Assembly (NCBI RefSeq): GCF_026151205.1 | Contig: NC_087072.1 | Span: 18,956,103 to 19,020,102 of the forward strand | DNA from: Bolinopsis microptera | Taxonomy: Eukaryota; Ctenophora; Tentaculata; Lobata; Bolinopsidae | Direction of reading: 5' to 3' | DNA: 64,000 bases | Part shown: piece by piece, positions 35,492 through 47,500 of the stretch | Numbering within the stretch: the stretch's first letter is position 1 | Layout of the letters: each line of letters begins with the position of its first letter | Program-made: the position numbers and the translations under genes | The notes under the pieces: generated by a model | What the model was told of the DNA's origin: nothing | The model's database searches: none | What the model saw: only the letters and a program-made list of their open reading frames with translations

Positions 35492-38400
35492 TTAACTAAC
35501 CGGTGATGTAATTTCCTCCGAGCACAACTGTTGCGTCCGGGAGTAGAAGTAAATGGTCTCCTCTACGACATCCAGACTGCTATTACTGTCGGACAATATC
35601 TCTGATACTTTTTTACCAATACCTTCCCCCGGGGCTTCAGTTGAGTAATAACCGCATCTGACTTCAACTGAAATGAGGTAAATTGTCATCAACTTTCTCG
35701 CCATTTCGCCATGTTAAAAATTCCGTAATTTTGCGATAAATGAACAGTGACCCACCTTAAATGTTAAGTCCTCACATGTCTAAATCTACAATAACCCAAT
35801 AATATTATTAAGATAATTTGTTGCCAAAACCCAAAATTTGGTAGAGTCTCGGGTCGCCAGTGTCTCCTTTTCCGAACAAAAATAAAAACGATACCAATTT
35901 AATTACCATACCCTCAAAGGAGGTATAAAGACTGACGGTTGTGCTTGCCAGCACTGTGATAGCGTTACAAAGATCACTTTTATGAACCTCCAGTTAAGTT
36001 TACCTGCACGTCCTGCTCCAGAATATCGTTGTAGAAGGTCAGGATGGCTCTCTGGAGTGGACCCAGCGTGGATACCGCCAGCTTGGTGGACAGTGTATTG
36101 TAACCGTGTAAACTTTTAAAAGCGTCCAGTGCAGCTGGCATGTTCCTAACCATGGAGCTGATTGCGAAGATGGTGGATTTAGCGAGCTTCTCAGATTGAG
36201 AGAGGAGCCTGGATATTAGGGTCCCCAGGTAACCTGGGTTGGAGCTGAATTTAATTATATTCTCAGAGACATGCACATTTTTACAGTAAATAGTTTATCA
36301 AGCACGTGCAAGATCTACTTCAAGCAGAACAAACGTTGAGAAAACTATTAAAGTATTAAAAAAGATAATAATCCCCAATTACCAGCTTGAATGCAGTGAA
36401 CTTGAACGGGCGGGTTACTCTGAGTAGCGGATGAGATGACTCTGAGAACAGCTTTATAAACTTCCTCACTAGGGTGGAACAGCAGTTCCCCTACTCGCTT
36501 CATCCATCCTTGTGTCACTAACAGCTGGCCGTTATCATACTGATGGTACAAGTAGACATTTACTGTTTTATTAGTTGTCTAAAATTTAAATAAATAATGA
36601 TGGCCATTTATGGATAAACGTCAGCGATAAAAATTATAGTCACGACAAGAAAAGTCTGTTCCAACCTTGTGAGCCAAATCTTCTAGTTCCTCCAACACAA
36701 TAATAAGAGAGGGAATGTCCGTGTCACTTGTTGAACTCAACACTGACATCTTATCTTTTAATACCTCTCCTTCCGTCTGCATCTTCAAGTTAGGCATCTC
36801 TCTGGAAAAATGTATTTTAAGAGAGATGTATCTAAGTTTATTTGAAATAGTGACGTTTTGGATTGAGTTAAATGAATTGGTGGACTATTTCTAAATTCAT
36901 GGATATGAAACATCGGGATATCCCGAGAAATCCTGTTTGCTACAGACCAAACAACACAGTATCATTTCTGTTATTTTCGTATGCCGAAAACATATTTGAA
37001 CTCAATAAATTTGGTTTTAGTACTATTAGCTTTGTTGTCCCATTTATTTGAGAAACTCAACCAATACTTCATGGACCAGGAGTGTTAACTTCTTGAATCT
37101 TGACCTTACATTGTTTATTAGCACTTGAAATCCGCGAAAAACAGTAAAATACTAAATTATGTAGATATCGTTCTTTTGGAACTTCATATTTTAACCTCTG
37201 TTTGGATGCACTATTATTAGAGCAGCATATTAGTTTAAAACTAACCTCCAGTGTTTAGCAAGTTAGGCAACCTTCTTACTTGGTTTAACTTAGTTCTATA
37301 AGTGATCTTGCCTACTTCAATGAACCCTTGTAATGTTATAATCAGTAATCTAGTAAAAGGCTCATGATGTCCCCGAAACGTGCGGATTATTTTCCGGTTA
37401 GAGGCCCTTTCACAGTCATTTGCTGCCTTGTTTCACTTTGGGTCTGTCGAGAGCCGTGATGCCCTACTGAACACGTAACAACAAGGCACAAAAATACGAA
37501 AGCAAGATAACAATTAACAATGATCTATTTTAATTTATTAAAGTATGCCAATTACCTTCCCAAATACCTTCCTGGTTGTAGCTAATTATTGCAGCAAACA
37601 TTTTCATTGGCTCCTAAAGTGAGTCCGCTTCCCAATTGGTTATTGGGACTGGCACGAACAACCAGCGTAGAACCAGACCAATTGTTACTAAACATATTAC
37701 ATATTATAATTTGTCTCACGTTGTGCATTTCCTAATAGTGGTAAATTGGCTACAATCACTCACAGCGTGGGACAAATTATATTGGCTATTAAAATCCTCA
37801 CAAAATTAAATGTTGTAAAACGAATATGTCAAACAATGTCAACTATCAATTGCAAATGATTAAGCGTTCAAAATTCTACCAGATTGTAGGAAGTCATGAA
37901 TATTGTTAAGGAAATTATTCGAGCTCATCCATTCGTTTGGGTTACCTTCAGCCCGGTACCTAATTAACAGCGAGTTTATTGCTGGCCCCTGAATCTTGAT
38001 TTGTGAAAGGGATGGCAGGCGATACTTCTTGGACTAATTCGCGCGTACAGTAAGAGACCATTGCGCACTTTGAATGTTTGTAGAACAGCGAGATCCTGAA
38101 GTATTTGCCCTATTGATCATGCCCATAAAAAGCTAACTGAACCCGATATTTTACAGTGAAATTTTCAATCTGCAAAGGGAAGATTGCCACGTTTTTAGCC
38201 ATCTGTACCCTAAAATTGTCAGGGTTCTTAAACCGCAACGAAGTGCAGCAAATCGACCAACTTGACTCAAACTCTCGCATAACCTTCTCAAAATCACACA
38301 AGTCAACTTACCTTAACTCGATTATTACGACGGTTTTATTAACGACCGGTTAAAATATGGTTCGGGAAAAATATGGCAAATTGCTCAAAACCCTCCACAT

Positions 38401-40947
38401 TTTCCGGACGCCATTTACCGGTCCAACCGTTCAATTTTAGATTCAAAAATTTTGTCTCAGATGTAAATTTCCTGTTGAGAGATAAGCAAGTTACGAAATT
38501 TTCGCATTGCTAAAAACTTGTGAAACAAGTCGAATTATCAATTAATTGTTGAAAGTAGAACATAATAATGACTCGTGGTTAATCAAACTAGATGGAAAAT
38601 AATGTTTAACATTTGAAGCGTAACAACCTCATCGATATTAAGAATAAGGGAGAGCGGGTTAGTCTTCAAATTAGTGTAATCATCTTCCGTTATCCTTCAT
38701 CTGATCATCCCTTTCATCAGTTTTAATTAATTCTATTTTAATTTAAAACTGTTACTTTACTTTGAGTCCTATTGTCATTATGTAGAGATAGTCAGATCCT
38801 AAGAAATTAAAAATTGGCCTATTTAAATCAAAGATTTGACAATAAGGATTATGACAAAAATTGGGCCAAAGAAGTGGAATTTTTGCAATTGTAGCCAAGA
38901 AGTCGAAAACCTAACAACAAGTGTCCCAATAGGCTTCTTTAGTGAAATATAAGACAATGAATTAAAATATGAGCACCCCAAAATACCCCGTGGAACCCTA
39001 AAAGCTGAGTATAGGCGGGTTTAATTAACGACCGTGAAAAATGTGGTTCGGGAAAAATATGGCGAAATTACCCTAAACCCACCACTTTATCCCGGTCATA
39101 ATAATCCCGAGTAAGGTTATCAGAATATCGTGGAAACACCAGGATGCTGATGATCCTAAGAAAGGCGGTGATGGCGACAAAAACTTTAAAATTGTGCCAT
39201 TCACTATTGGAGCTTTGGAGGAATCTCACGATACATGCTAACCATGATTTGCTACGACACCATAATTGGGCTTTCTGGACGATTCTCATGACGTCAGCAC
39301 TGAGGGTCGAGGGGGGTTGAAATGCTGACGGGGGGAGGGGGGACTGGAGTCTTGCTGACGTCAGCAGAAATACCTGAATTTTTGTGCAAACATTTGTGTT
39401 TCAAATCAAAGTTATTAACAATAACTTCACTAATTTCCTTAATATTAGTACTTCGGTGAACTGAACTCTGTTGACCACCTATTCAAACAATCAAGTTTCC
39501 CTGTCTACACCCTTGCCCCCTTACCCAACAACACCCCCTCTCCCCGTCTGCATTTCAAAACATCCTCCTTGACCGGGAGGATAAGTAGCAAGTATAGGGG
39601 TTTGAGGGGGGGAAAACGGGGGAGGGGTCGCTCAAAGCGACAGGGGGAGGGGAGGGGTAAAATTTGCCAAAATCTTGCTGACGTCATATGTGAACGATCC
39701 CATAGTGCGGATCTATGTTATATAATTAAGTTACTGTCAACCCAATCACCTGATCATATGTAATCAATCAACTTCTTTATGCTTGATATGTATCTCGGTC
39801 ATCTGAGTAACTAGAGCTCCCATTTTTTTCAGGGTAAGTGTATTTTTAAGAAGCCAAACACAATGCATTACAATTTGACTCGATCAAATCGTCCAAAATA
39901 TCTCTAAACCGCGAAAAATTGACGATTATTCGGGAAAAAATGTGAATGAGTGATAATAGCAGGTCATTCCAGAAGGAATTATTTCAATTGGGCACTCAGT
40001 GACTGAGAAATAGGCCCCAACGTATATTTCCGTATATTGCCAAATAAAGGGGGATTCTGCTCCAGAGTAGAAACGAAGGGGACGGAAATTTTAACTGCAG
40101 GTGCATCGGAATCAACAAGAAGAACAAACTGTTAAGGAGATTGCCTTATATACATTATACTTACCAAGTACCAACATTTTTCGAACCATTTAATATGTTC
40201 TGACGCTGGTTTTAAGAATACTTACTTCTTGAGCTCCTCAATTGTTCTGAATCTTCCAGATAAGGTTTCGGACGAATCATCCGAGTTTGCAGCCCGTTTC
40301 AAACCTTCTTCTAATTTTTCGACATCTAAACTATCGTCAACTATCCCAAGATCTACTATGCTGGCATCTTTAATTGCCAGTCTGTTTTCTCCGACCCCTG
40401 TAGAGAAACTTTTCAAATTCTAATAAACACGAAATACAAACATACAGTTAAACAACATTGGTCAATGGTGCGAAGGAGTTAAGATAAAGAGAACTGGGTC
40501 AAATGTACAAATATACATTATACATACAAGTGTTGGAATTTGGAAAAGAGCATATCTTTTCGAAATTTCCACATAAATTCTAACCTGATGATTCAGAATC
40601 CTCCTTCGATAACTTTTTGGCTTCTTTTCTACCAGTTTCCAAGTTCATTCTCACGTGTAGCCCTTTGCCAATTGACTGACCTACGTATTTTGATTTTAGA
40701 CGGTAAGCAACGCAGCATGAAATTTCAATTACAATGATAGAGTGAACTGGCTCTTAGAGAAAGAAAAACAATTAAAATTGAGCCCAATTATAGGTCGGTT
40801 CTAAACTGCGAACTAACCTTCTTTGATATCTGCCCATTCACTCGTTGCAACAAATTTCTCGATAACATCGTCTGATTCATCAAGAAGAGGTGTCACTGAT
40901 ACCCATGTCCAGAGGAATAAAATCGTAGTCAACAGTTTTAAATTCAT
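35492..40947 (-). CDS. SIL1: SIL1, nucleotide exchange factor for ER Hsp70 (BiP)
   Basis: The exons are 40947-40818, 40397-40226, 36801-36666, 36539-36383 (or starting 36578), 36233-36004 and 35667-35492. Intron 2 is 3.4 kb. The first exon begins MNLKLLTTILFLWTWV, a clear ER signal peptide. The exon 2/3 junction gives FRTIEELKKEMPNL, matching the conserved RPIEELKK site of SIL1. Armadillo-like repeats follow (YDNGQLLVTQGWM, SSATQSNPPVQVHCIQAG, STIFAISSMVRNMPAAL). In animals SIL1 releases ADP from BiP in the ER lumen. The product is about 330 residues, shorter than human (461), and no C-terminal KELR-like retention signal is seen. The last exon reads in frame only if one base changes in the C5G4 run at 35626-35634, so an indel or an alternative splice is likely. 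The ATG lies 2 nt after an AG. CEP162 ends 640 nt upstream on the same strand. Confidence 0.87.
37705..37781. repeat. 77-nt hairpin inside SIL1 intron 2
   Basis: Arms 37705-37725 and 37761-37781 pair along all 21 positions if transcribed from +, with two G.U pairs, and enclose a 35-nt loop. Pre-miRNA-like in size, but could be a MITE relic. Confidence 0.45.
38325..39090. repeat. Dispersed ~65-bp direct repeat pair in SIL1 intron 2
   Basis: TTAACGACCG..AAAAT.TGGTTCGGG followed by AAAAATATGGC occurs at about 38338-38385 and again at about 39023-39065. Short family, origin unknown. Confidence 0.55.
39300..39665 (+). repeat. G-rich tracts able to form G-quadruplexes
   Basis: 39308-39345 and 39597-39660 carry several G4-G8 runs on + (for example GGGGGGAAAACGGGGGAGGGG). 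Each is followed within ~60 bp by CTTGCTGACGTCA, suggesting two related insertions. A C-rich stretch (39510-39545) could pair with the second. Confidence 0.6.
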
Positions 40948-40948
40948 A

Positions 40949-40972
40949 GCTTTAAAAAGTAGACGGTTAATT
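40949..40972 (-). promoter_or_regulatory. 3' splice acceptor 2 nt before SIL1 start
   Basis: The coding strand reads CCGTCTACTTTTTAAAG ending at 40950, then CT and the ATG. Confidence 0.5.
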
Positions 40973-41586
40973 TGGGGCTTTTATTCGAAAGATTTTCCCA
41001 CCACGTATTCCACGTATAAATAGTCCCCTAAAGATCACAGAACGCGCGGTGTTGCGCACAGGTCCTTAGACACGTAGAGAAATATACGTTCGGCCGCTGC
41101 GCGTTCCCGTCCGTTCCCATTAAATAAACCGCCATTTGACTAAAACTGAACATTGGACATAAGCCGGTGTCAGTTCAAAACGTCACAATTACGATTTCAT
41201 TTCAAAGCATCAAGACATCAATTTTAACATAATCTAGCAGAAATTGAAAAATTCGAGCTTCTTAAAGATCAGTTATTGGCGGCAGTTTCGACAATCGTAA
41301 AGGCCGGCTACAAATAGATTTAGAACGGAGTAAAAATGAAGGATATTAAAACTATTAGATGAGAAATTATGATAATATACATACATAAATACAAAATATT
41401 ATACTGGTAAAAACAAAACAACAAGGTTAAAAGACGGTCGTGAGAAGTGACCAACTAACGCAACATTTTGTGCGGAATTTACTTATTAGATTATCAAACA
41501 GAATTGCCCCTCAAATAGGCAAAGCTCATTGAATAATGACAACATGTTCACCAGGACCCACGTCACTGGTGGGGGTGCCCTGATGA

Positions 41587-44500
41587 TCACAGGTGGAATT
41601 GTCCAAGATTGTGCCGTTTAGGTAAAACTATACCATGTGATTGCAGCTCCATACAAAGGCTTATTATAGAGTCTATCTCGTTCTGAAATCGTTCAATTTG
41701 AAGGTTCTTTTCTATCAGCTGCTCTTATATTTCTTGATGATGTGTTCGCTGCTATAACAACCTTAACCTGAACAATAGGAATTTTTTGCTCTTAACTAAT
41801 AATCAAATATTCACTTTTTGAAATCCATCCCTAACACCCAGAAGTCAGGTTTAACATTAAGTTTAACCCTCTATGAGGAATATAATGACAGCGATGAGTT
41901 CCTGAGATAATTGTGTTACCTTCGCTTTTTGGAGTATATCGATAGTATCCTGAAGTTGACCGGTCTGATTCTTATGAGCACGTTCCATGTTTTCAACTCT
42001 CTGCTGTATTGTTTTATACTGGTGTAACGAAGGGGGCTGCTGAGCTGCCGTCTGAAACATATTATAGTCACAGCCATATTATCTTCTACAACGTGTAATC
42101 AGTTGGGAGAACAACAATTCCCCACATCTTATACTAACTGATAAAACACATCTTTGGCGATTAATGCTCAGTAAGTATAATATTTTCAAAGAATTGGCCT
42201 CAAAAAAACTACAAGAAATGGTACAAACCTCCTCAAGTTCTCTGCCTAGTTTCGTTATCTGTTCCACAAGTGTTTTCTCCTTATTCCTCAAGTTCTGAGT
42301 CTCAGTTTGCAGTTTGGGCAGATGGCCTGCTTGTTCACTGTAATGTGACACTTGAAGCTCCAGAGTCTCCACTTTATTTGTTAACCGTGCAACCTCAGAT
42401 TCTGCAAAGCGTGCCGCGTGCTGTGTAACAAGCTTCTGTCGCTCTCCTTCGTGGTGTTGGATGAGCTTGTCCATTTTAGTTGACTGCTCCTCAGAGAGCC
42501 GCATTACTTCTGTCTCATGGGTGACTTTCATTCCCAGTAATGTGGACTTCTGCTGGTCGTTTTCTATCTTCAGAAGATCGCATTTAGTTTTCAGAATTGA
42601 GTTTTCTTTTCGCACCTCTGAAATATGTTTTCCCTCAAAGTGTTCAGGATCATATTGTTTTTTAATTGTCAGAGGTGCAGCAAGCAGCAGTTGAGATTTT
42701 AACTGTACCATCTGCTGATCCTGAACTCTCAGCTTCTCATTCAACAGCCCCATCTTCCGTTTAATCTCCCCAGTTGGTATTTGACCATCTCTGAGATCAC
42801 GACTCTCTTGTTCTAATTTAACAGCACGAGACTGCGCTTCGGCCAGGGATTCCTCAAGTCTGATAACTTTCTCTCTTAAAACTCTGTTCATTTGCTGCAC
42901 CTTGCTTAGTTCAACTTCAGAACTTTTTTCAGTTTTCAGTTTTGCGATATAGCCCTCATATTCTCTTGACCAGAATAAAGTCTCCTGCATTTCTAGGATC
43001 TTAGCTGAGTTATCAACAGGTGTAGTGGCTGCAATGAGTGCTGTAATTGAATCAGGATGACGCTTGTGTAGGGCTGACTCTAATTCAGCAATCTGTCGTT
43101 TTAAATCGCTAATGGTCCTGACATTTTCAGCTGAGGCCGTTGCAACCAACTTCTGTTCATGTTCAGTACTCTGCAAAAGTTTCACTGCATGCTGAAGTTC
43201 AGCAATGCGATCCTCACGCCGTCGCAGCAGATCTTTGTCAGTCCTGAGGTCGGCGTTTTCGCGGAGCAAGTTCTCCAATTTCTCGTAAAGCTGGTCCCTT
43301 TCTTGGGTTTGCTCTTTTACCAGAGTGGTTATCTGCAGTTGAATTCATTGATAAACAAAGGTATAGTAGGATATTTGGTAATTCATAATTTAAATGGTAG
43401 AGTAAACTATACATTATATTATATTTCAAATTAACAGACCTGTTGGTCCACCTGTACAAGAGAAGAGTTAACAGCAGCATCACTAAACTCCCTGGGTCCC
43501 CCTCCGACACGGCCCTCTAAAACAGTTACACGCTGTTGGTACATTATCTCCCTGTGTTTGTAGTCGTCTAGATCAGCTTGTAAAGCTGCTAGTTTGGGCA
43601 GGTTTGACACTTTGTCTGCTAGAAGTTGGGTTTGTTGGTTCTGCTGCAACTGTCGTACTGACGCCTGAGGTGTGCAGTGTGTAAGTATGAGAAACTATTT
43701 AATGTTCCAATATATTGTACTACGTGTTATAAATGAGATCTCAACCATACAAAGTCAATTCTACAGTTCAACATCTTCAAATCAATGTCATTACAAGTAA
43801 AATGTTAAATTATGATATTTAATGATCTATTTAAAGTGAATAATATTTATTATAAATCAAGAGGCTTGCATATAATGAACATATTGACACGGGTGCAGAG
43901 TTGAGTCTGTACGGAACCTAGCAGTTTCAGATCCTTGTTTAACTTGCCGTACAGCAAGGTCATCCACTACTTTAGCCCGGCGAGGCACATAACTCCCAGT
44001 TATATCAGTTATACCAGTTATATCAGTTGGTAAAAAAGAATATTACGTATGTTTTACCTCTTTCTGTTCGAGTAATTGCTTCAGAGCAACGTTGTTGGAC
44101 GCCAGATCTTTATTTTCTAGAAAGAGTCGCGTTATTTCGTCCTTCTGATGCTCTTTTAGACCTCTCATCTCCTCATAGACCTTAACATTCTCCGACTGGT
44201 ACCCTGTAGTGGCATCACGTGAGATTGATGCACAATCACGTCATTCAAATACTAAACAATAATAAAACCAAACCAAAGTACGTTTAAAAACTAGATAACT
44301 GACCACTAAGAAGGTTCTCCAGTTCAGCAACTTGTTTGTTAAGATGCTCCACTCTGGAGTCCGCATCTCCTCCACCTCCTCCAGCACCCGCATTCCCGGC
44401 ATTTTTCACCCGCGACTGCAGCACATACACGTCCTGCTTGTACTTGTGGAGCTCCTGCGAGTGTGCTGTCTTGAGGGTGCTGACACGCTCCTTGTGCGCA

Positions 44501-47500
44501 CGCTGTGTCTCCTGCAGCTGCTCCTGAACCTGGCGCAACTCCTCCTGGGTGCGCCTATACAACTCCTTCCACGCTTCCACATCTCTGAGGTGGGAACATC
44601 AGATACACAACAGTTTGGAAAATTCCAGTTCCATAAATTACTCTGATAATACGATAATTAAAGTTAGGGATTTAGACGTTTAGAAAAAAATACTGATTTT
44701 AGACTAGTAATATATAGTAAATTTGGTTATAATACAAGATACAACTAAGATACAACTAAGATACAACTAAGATACAACTTAGATACAACTAAGATACAAC
44801 TAAGATACAACTAAGATACAACTAAGATACAACTAAGATAAAACTAAGATACAACTAAGATACAACTAAGATACAACTAAGATACAACTAAGATAAAACT
44901 AAGATACAACTAAGATACAACTAAGATACAACTAAGATACAACTAAGATACAACTTAGATACAACTAAGATACAACTAATAGCAATTATTAGAATTACCC
45001 GTCTGCTTGAATGACCTCCACAAGACTCTTGTCAGTTAACGCACATGTCCATGTGTTACCAAGGTTCTGTTTGGACAAGTTAACATTATTTTTCCCATCT
45101 GAAAAAAAAACAGTTAAATTAAAGAAACTGGATAACAATGAATGGTGTCTCCCATTAATCTGATTATTCAATGCGTTATTTTCTACTAAACACTGAACTT
45201 TTCTAAGTTTTCATCAATTTAGTTTAGAGTCGTTTACAATAAAAGATGTTTTAATTTTTTCTTTGCCTGATGAGTTACACTTTTGTTCACTTTTACACAT
45301 TTGCTCACATCACTCACAGTCAGCCGCTCTTGCATGGTTAACCACCTTCCTTGTGTTGCTGGCTAATCATAAATACCTAATTTCATTTCATTTTTTCATA
45401 CTTACCATTTTGATGAGAAGGTTTAGGTTTACCCCTAATGTAAGCTGCAACGGGGGACTGTGCCACTATTTTAGATTTAGCCGAGGAAGTCCTAACAGGA
45501 ACTTTACTTTTTGAGGGTCCTGGCGAAAAGCTATGTTTAAAAATAGAAATTGTCTGTCAAAAATAAAGAGTTTTAAAAACGTTATAAAATTTAAAATAAT
45601 TAAAAGCGAAAATTTAAAATGCGAAAACCTGAATCCTTCGTTGTGATAGTTGGTTTCTTGATGCTGCTCGTAAACTTTTTAGTGTCCTGTCCTTTCTTCT
45701 TAGGGGCAGGAGTTTTTGGTTTGACAAACTCAGAATCAGGAGTTTTATCTGACCTGGAATCTGATGCTCTACTGCTCTCTATACTGGACCTACAAAAACT
45801 GGTGATACTTCCTTGCTAAGACAAAAGTAAACTACACCGTGCCATTTAATAGGGTTACTAATATTGTACCAATATACTCAACTCGACATGGAGGTTCATA
45901 TCCAGAAGGCAAATGGCGCCTTTCATCAGCTCTGGATCATTTGGAATAGCAGAACTATAAAGACTCCAACCAAGATCAGGATCTATAAGGCTGCTGCCCT
46001 CACCATCTTGTTGTATGGAGCTGAAGTCTGGAACACCACCAACGCGATGTGTGTGATGCAGGCCACTCCAACGACTAGGAAGAGACCTTACCATGTATCA
46101 TGTATGTAACATACTCAACTTCAAATGAACATGTCCATAAATAAACTACTGTAATCTTCGAGTGCTCAGAATATTTGGCTAAAGCAGATTTAGGACGTAC
46201 TACCATAACTTAGTCCTACTAAACAAATTAATAGCGGAGAAGTATTTTTAAAGCACCATGAAGCAATTCTTATCCTTCATTGCTTTTTGGCAGTCCCACT
46301 AGAGGCTTTATCTGCATCTGATTGTCAACCACAAGTCCATTCTCAAGATGTGATTGAGGTGCCTGATTTCAAAGTCAGACTATGCAAAATAACTTTGTTG
46401 AAGGTGTCAGTTAATTATCACGGATTGGGGACGATATTTCATATTACTCCTCCCTGCGTTAATATAGCTATTTAACATAAATGTAGTTGGACAGAGTACT
46501 GGCAATTGTGAGAGTATAACGAGAGGATGGGAGCTGCTTCTTCTAGCGTTGGGCGCCGGAGCTGCGGGTGTGGGAAAACTTTCGGTGATCTCCTTCATGA
46601 ACAGAATGAGATACAGACTAGTGTTCACAGTGATAGCAGAGACTTTAGTCCTTAGTTACGCAGCCATACTTTACTGGCCAGTAAATTCGATAATCATAGT
46701 TACAATGAGCGTTGTTGTTAAGTTTACGTATGGTATAATTATGCAAATGGCCACAACGTATGTAATGTATGACCTGAGATACTTCGGCTCAAGAATGTTA
46801 GCCCTTTGGACTGGAATTGCATCTGGAATCTCAATAATCGTTGGCGCATCAGGCACTGCAATAGGGTCTTTTGCACCACCATGGATAGCAGTGCTTAGTG
46901 CTTTGGTGGTGAGTGTTTTGGAGATATTTGTTGTCATGTCCATGTATGAGATGGATGATTTGCAAAACAACTGCTACTTAAGTACTGGGCTTGATCAGAC
47001 AACTCGGACACTGGCGAACATTATCATAGTGGACTTGAACAGATATAATAGCAATATTAGCGAAATTTAATACTGATAATTAATATATATTTATAACTAG
47101 GTTATTAGTGAAATATATTTTTCTAACCTTATCTCTTGACTCTTTTGGGCAGCTTTCGCTTTTATTTTTGCCAGATAATAAGCCATATCTTTCTCCTGGG
47201 AATAATCAGGATTTGTAGTTGAAATAGTTTCATGTGACTGGGAAGGTTTCCCTTTTGTCTCCCCTTGTGTGTCCACTTCATTGTTATCCTTGAGGTGAGG
47301 ATCTCTTTTGCTTAGTACTGGACTTAAGTCAAAACCAGTAGTGCGGTCCTGGAACCTGTCCTGAAATTACCATGATTTGTTATTAATAATAATATAGCAT
47401 TTATTTGTCATAATTACGGCATAAGGCTTTGACTCAAATTGAACTGATTAATAAAATAAAGCATGAAAGATTAATTTTAACCATATCAATGGGCGTCGAT

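Noticed and set aside
36240-36276. SIL1 exon 5 starting at the upstream VHVSENIIKF segment
   Set aside because: No acceptor gives the right phase there. The acceptor CCAACCCAG at 36234 joins QAG to YLGTLIS in phase and matches the family alignment.
42461-44646. Plus-strand openings across CEP162 exons
   Set aside because: They are antisense shadows of well-supported coding exons.
45864-46109. Host gene encoding the AEVWNTT peptide
   Set aside because: The motif order is that of LINE reverse transcriptases, truncated at both ends.
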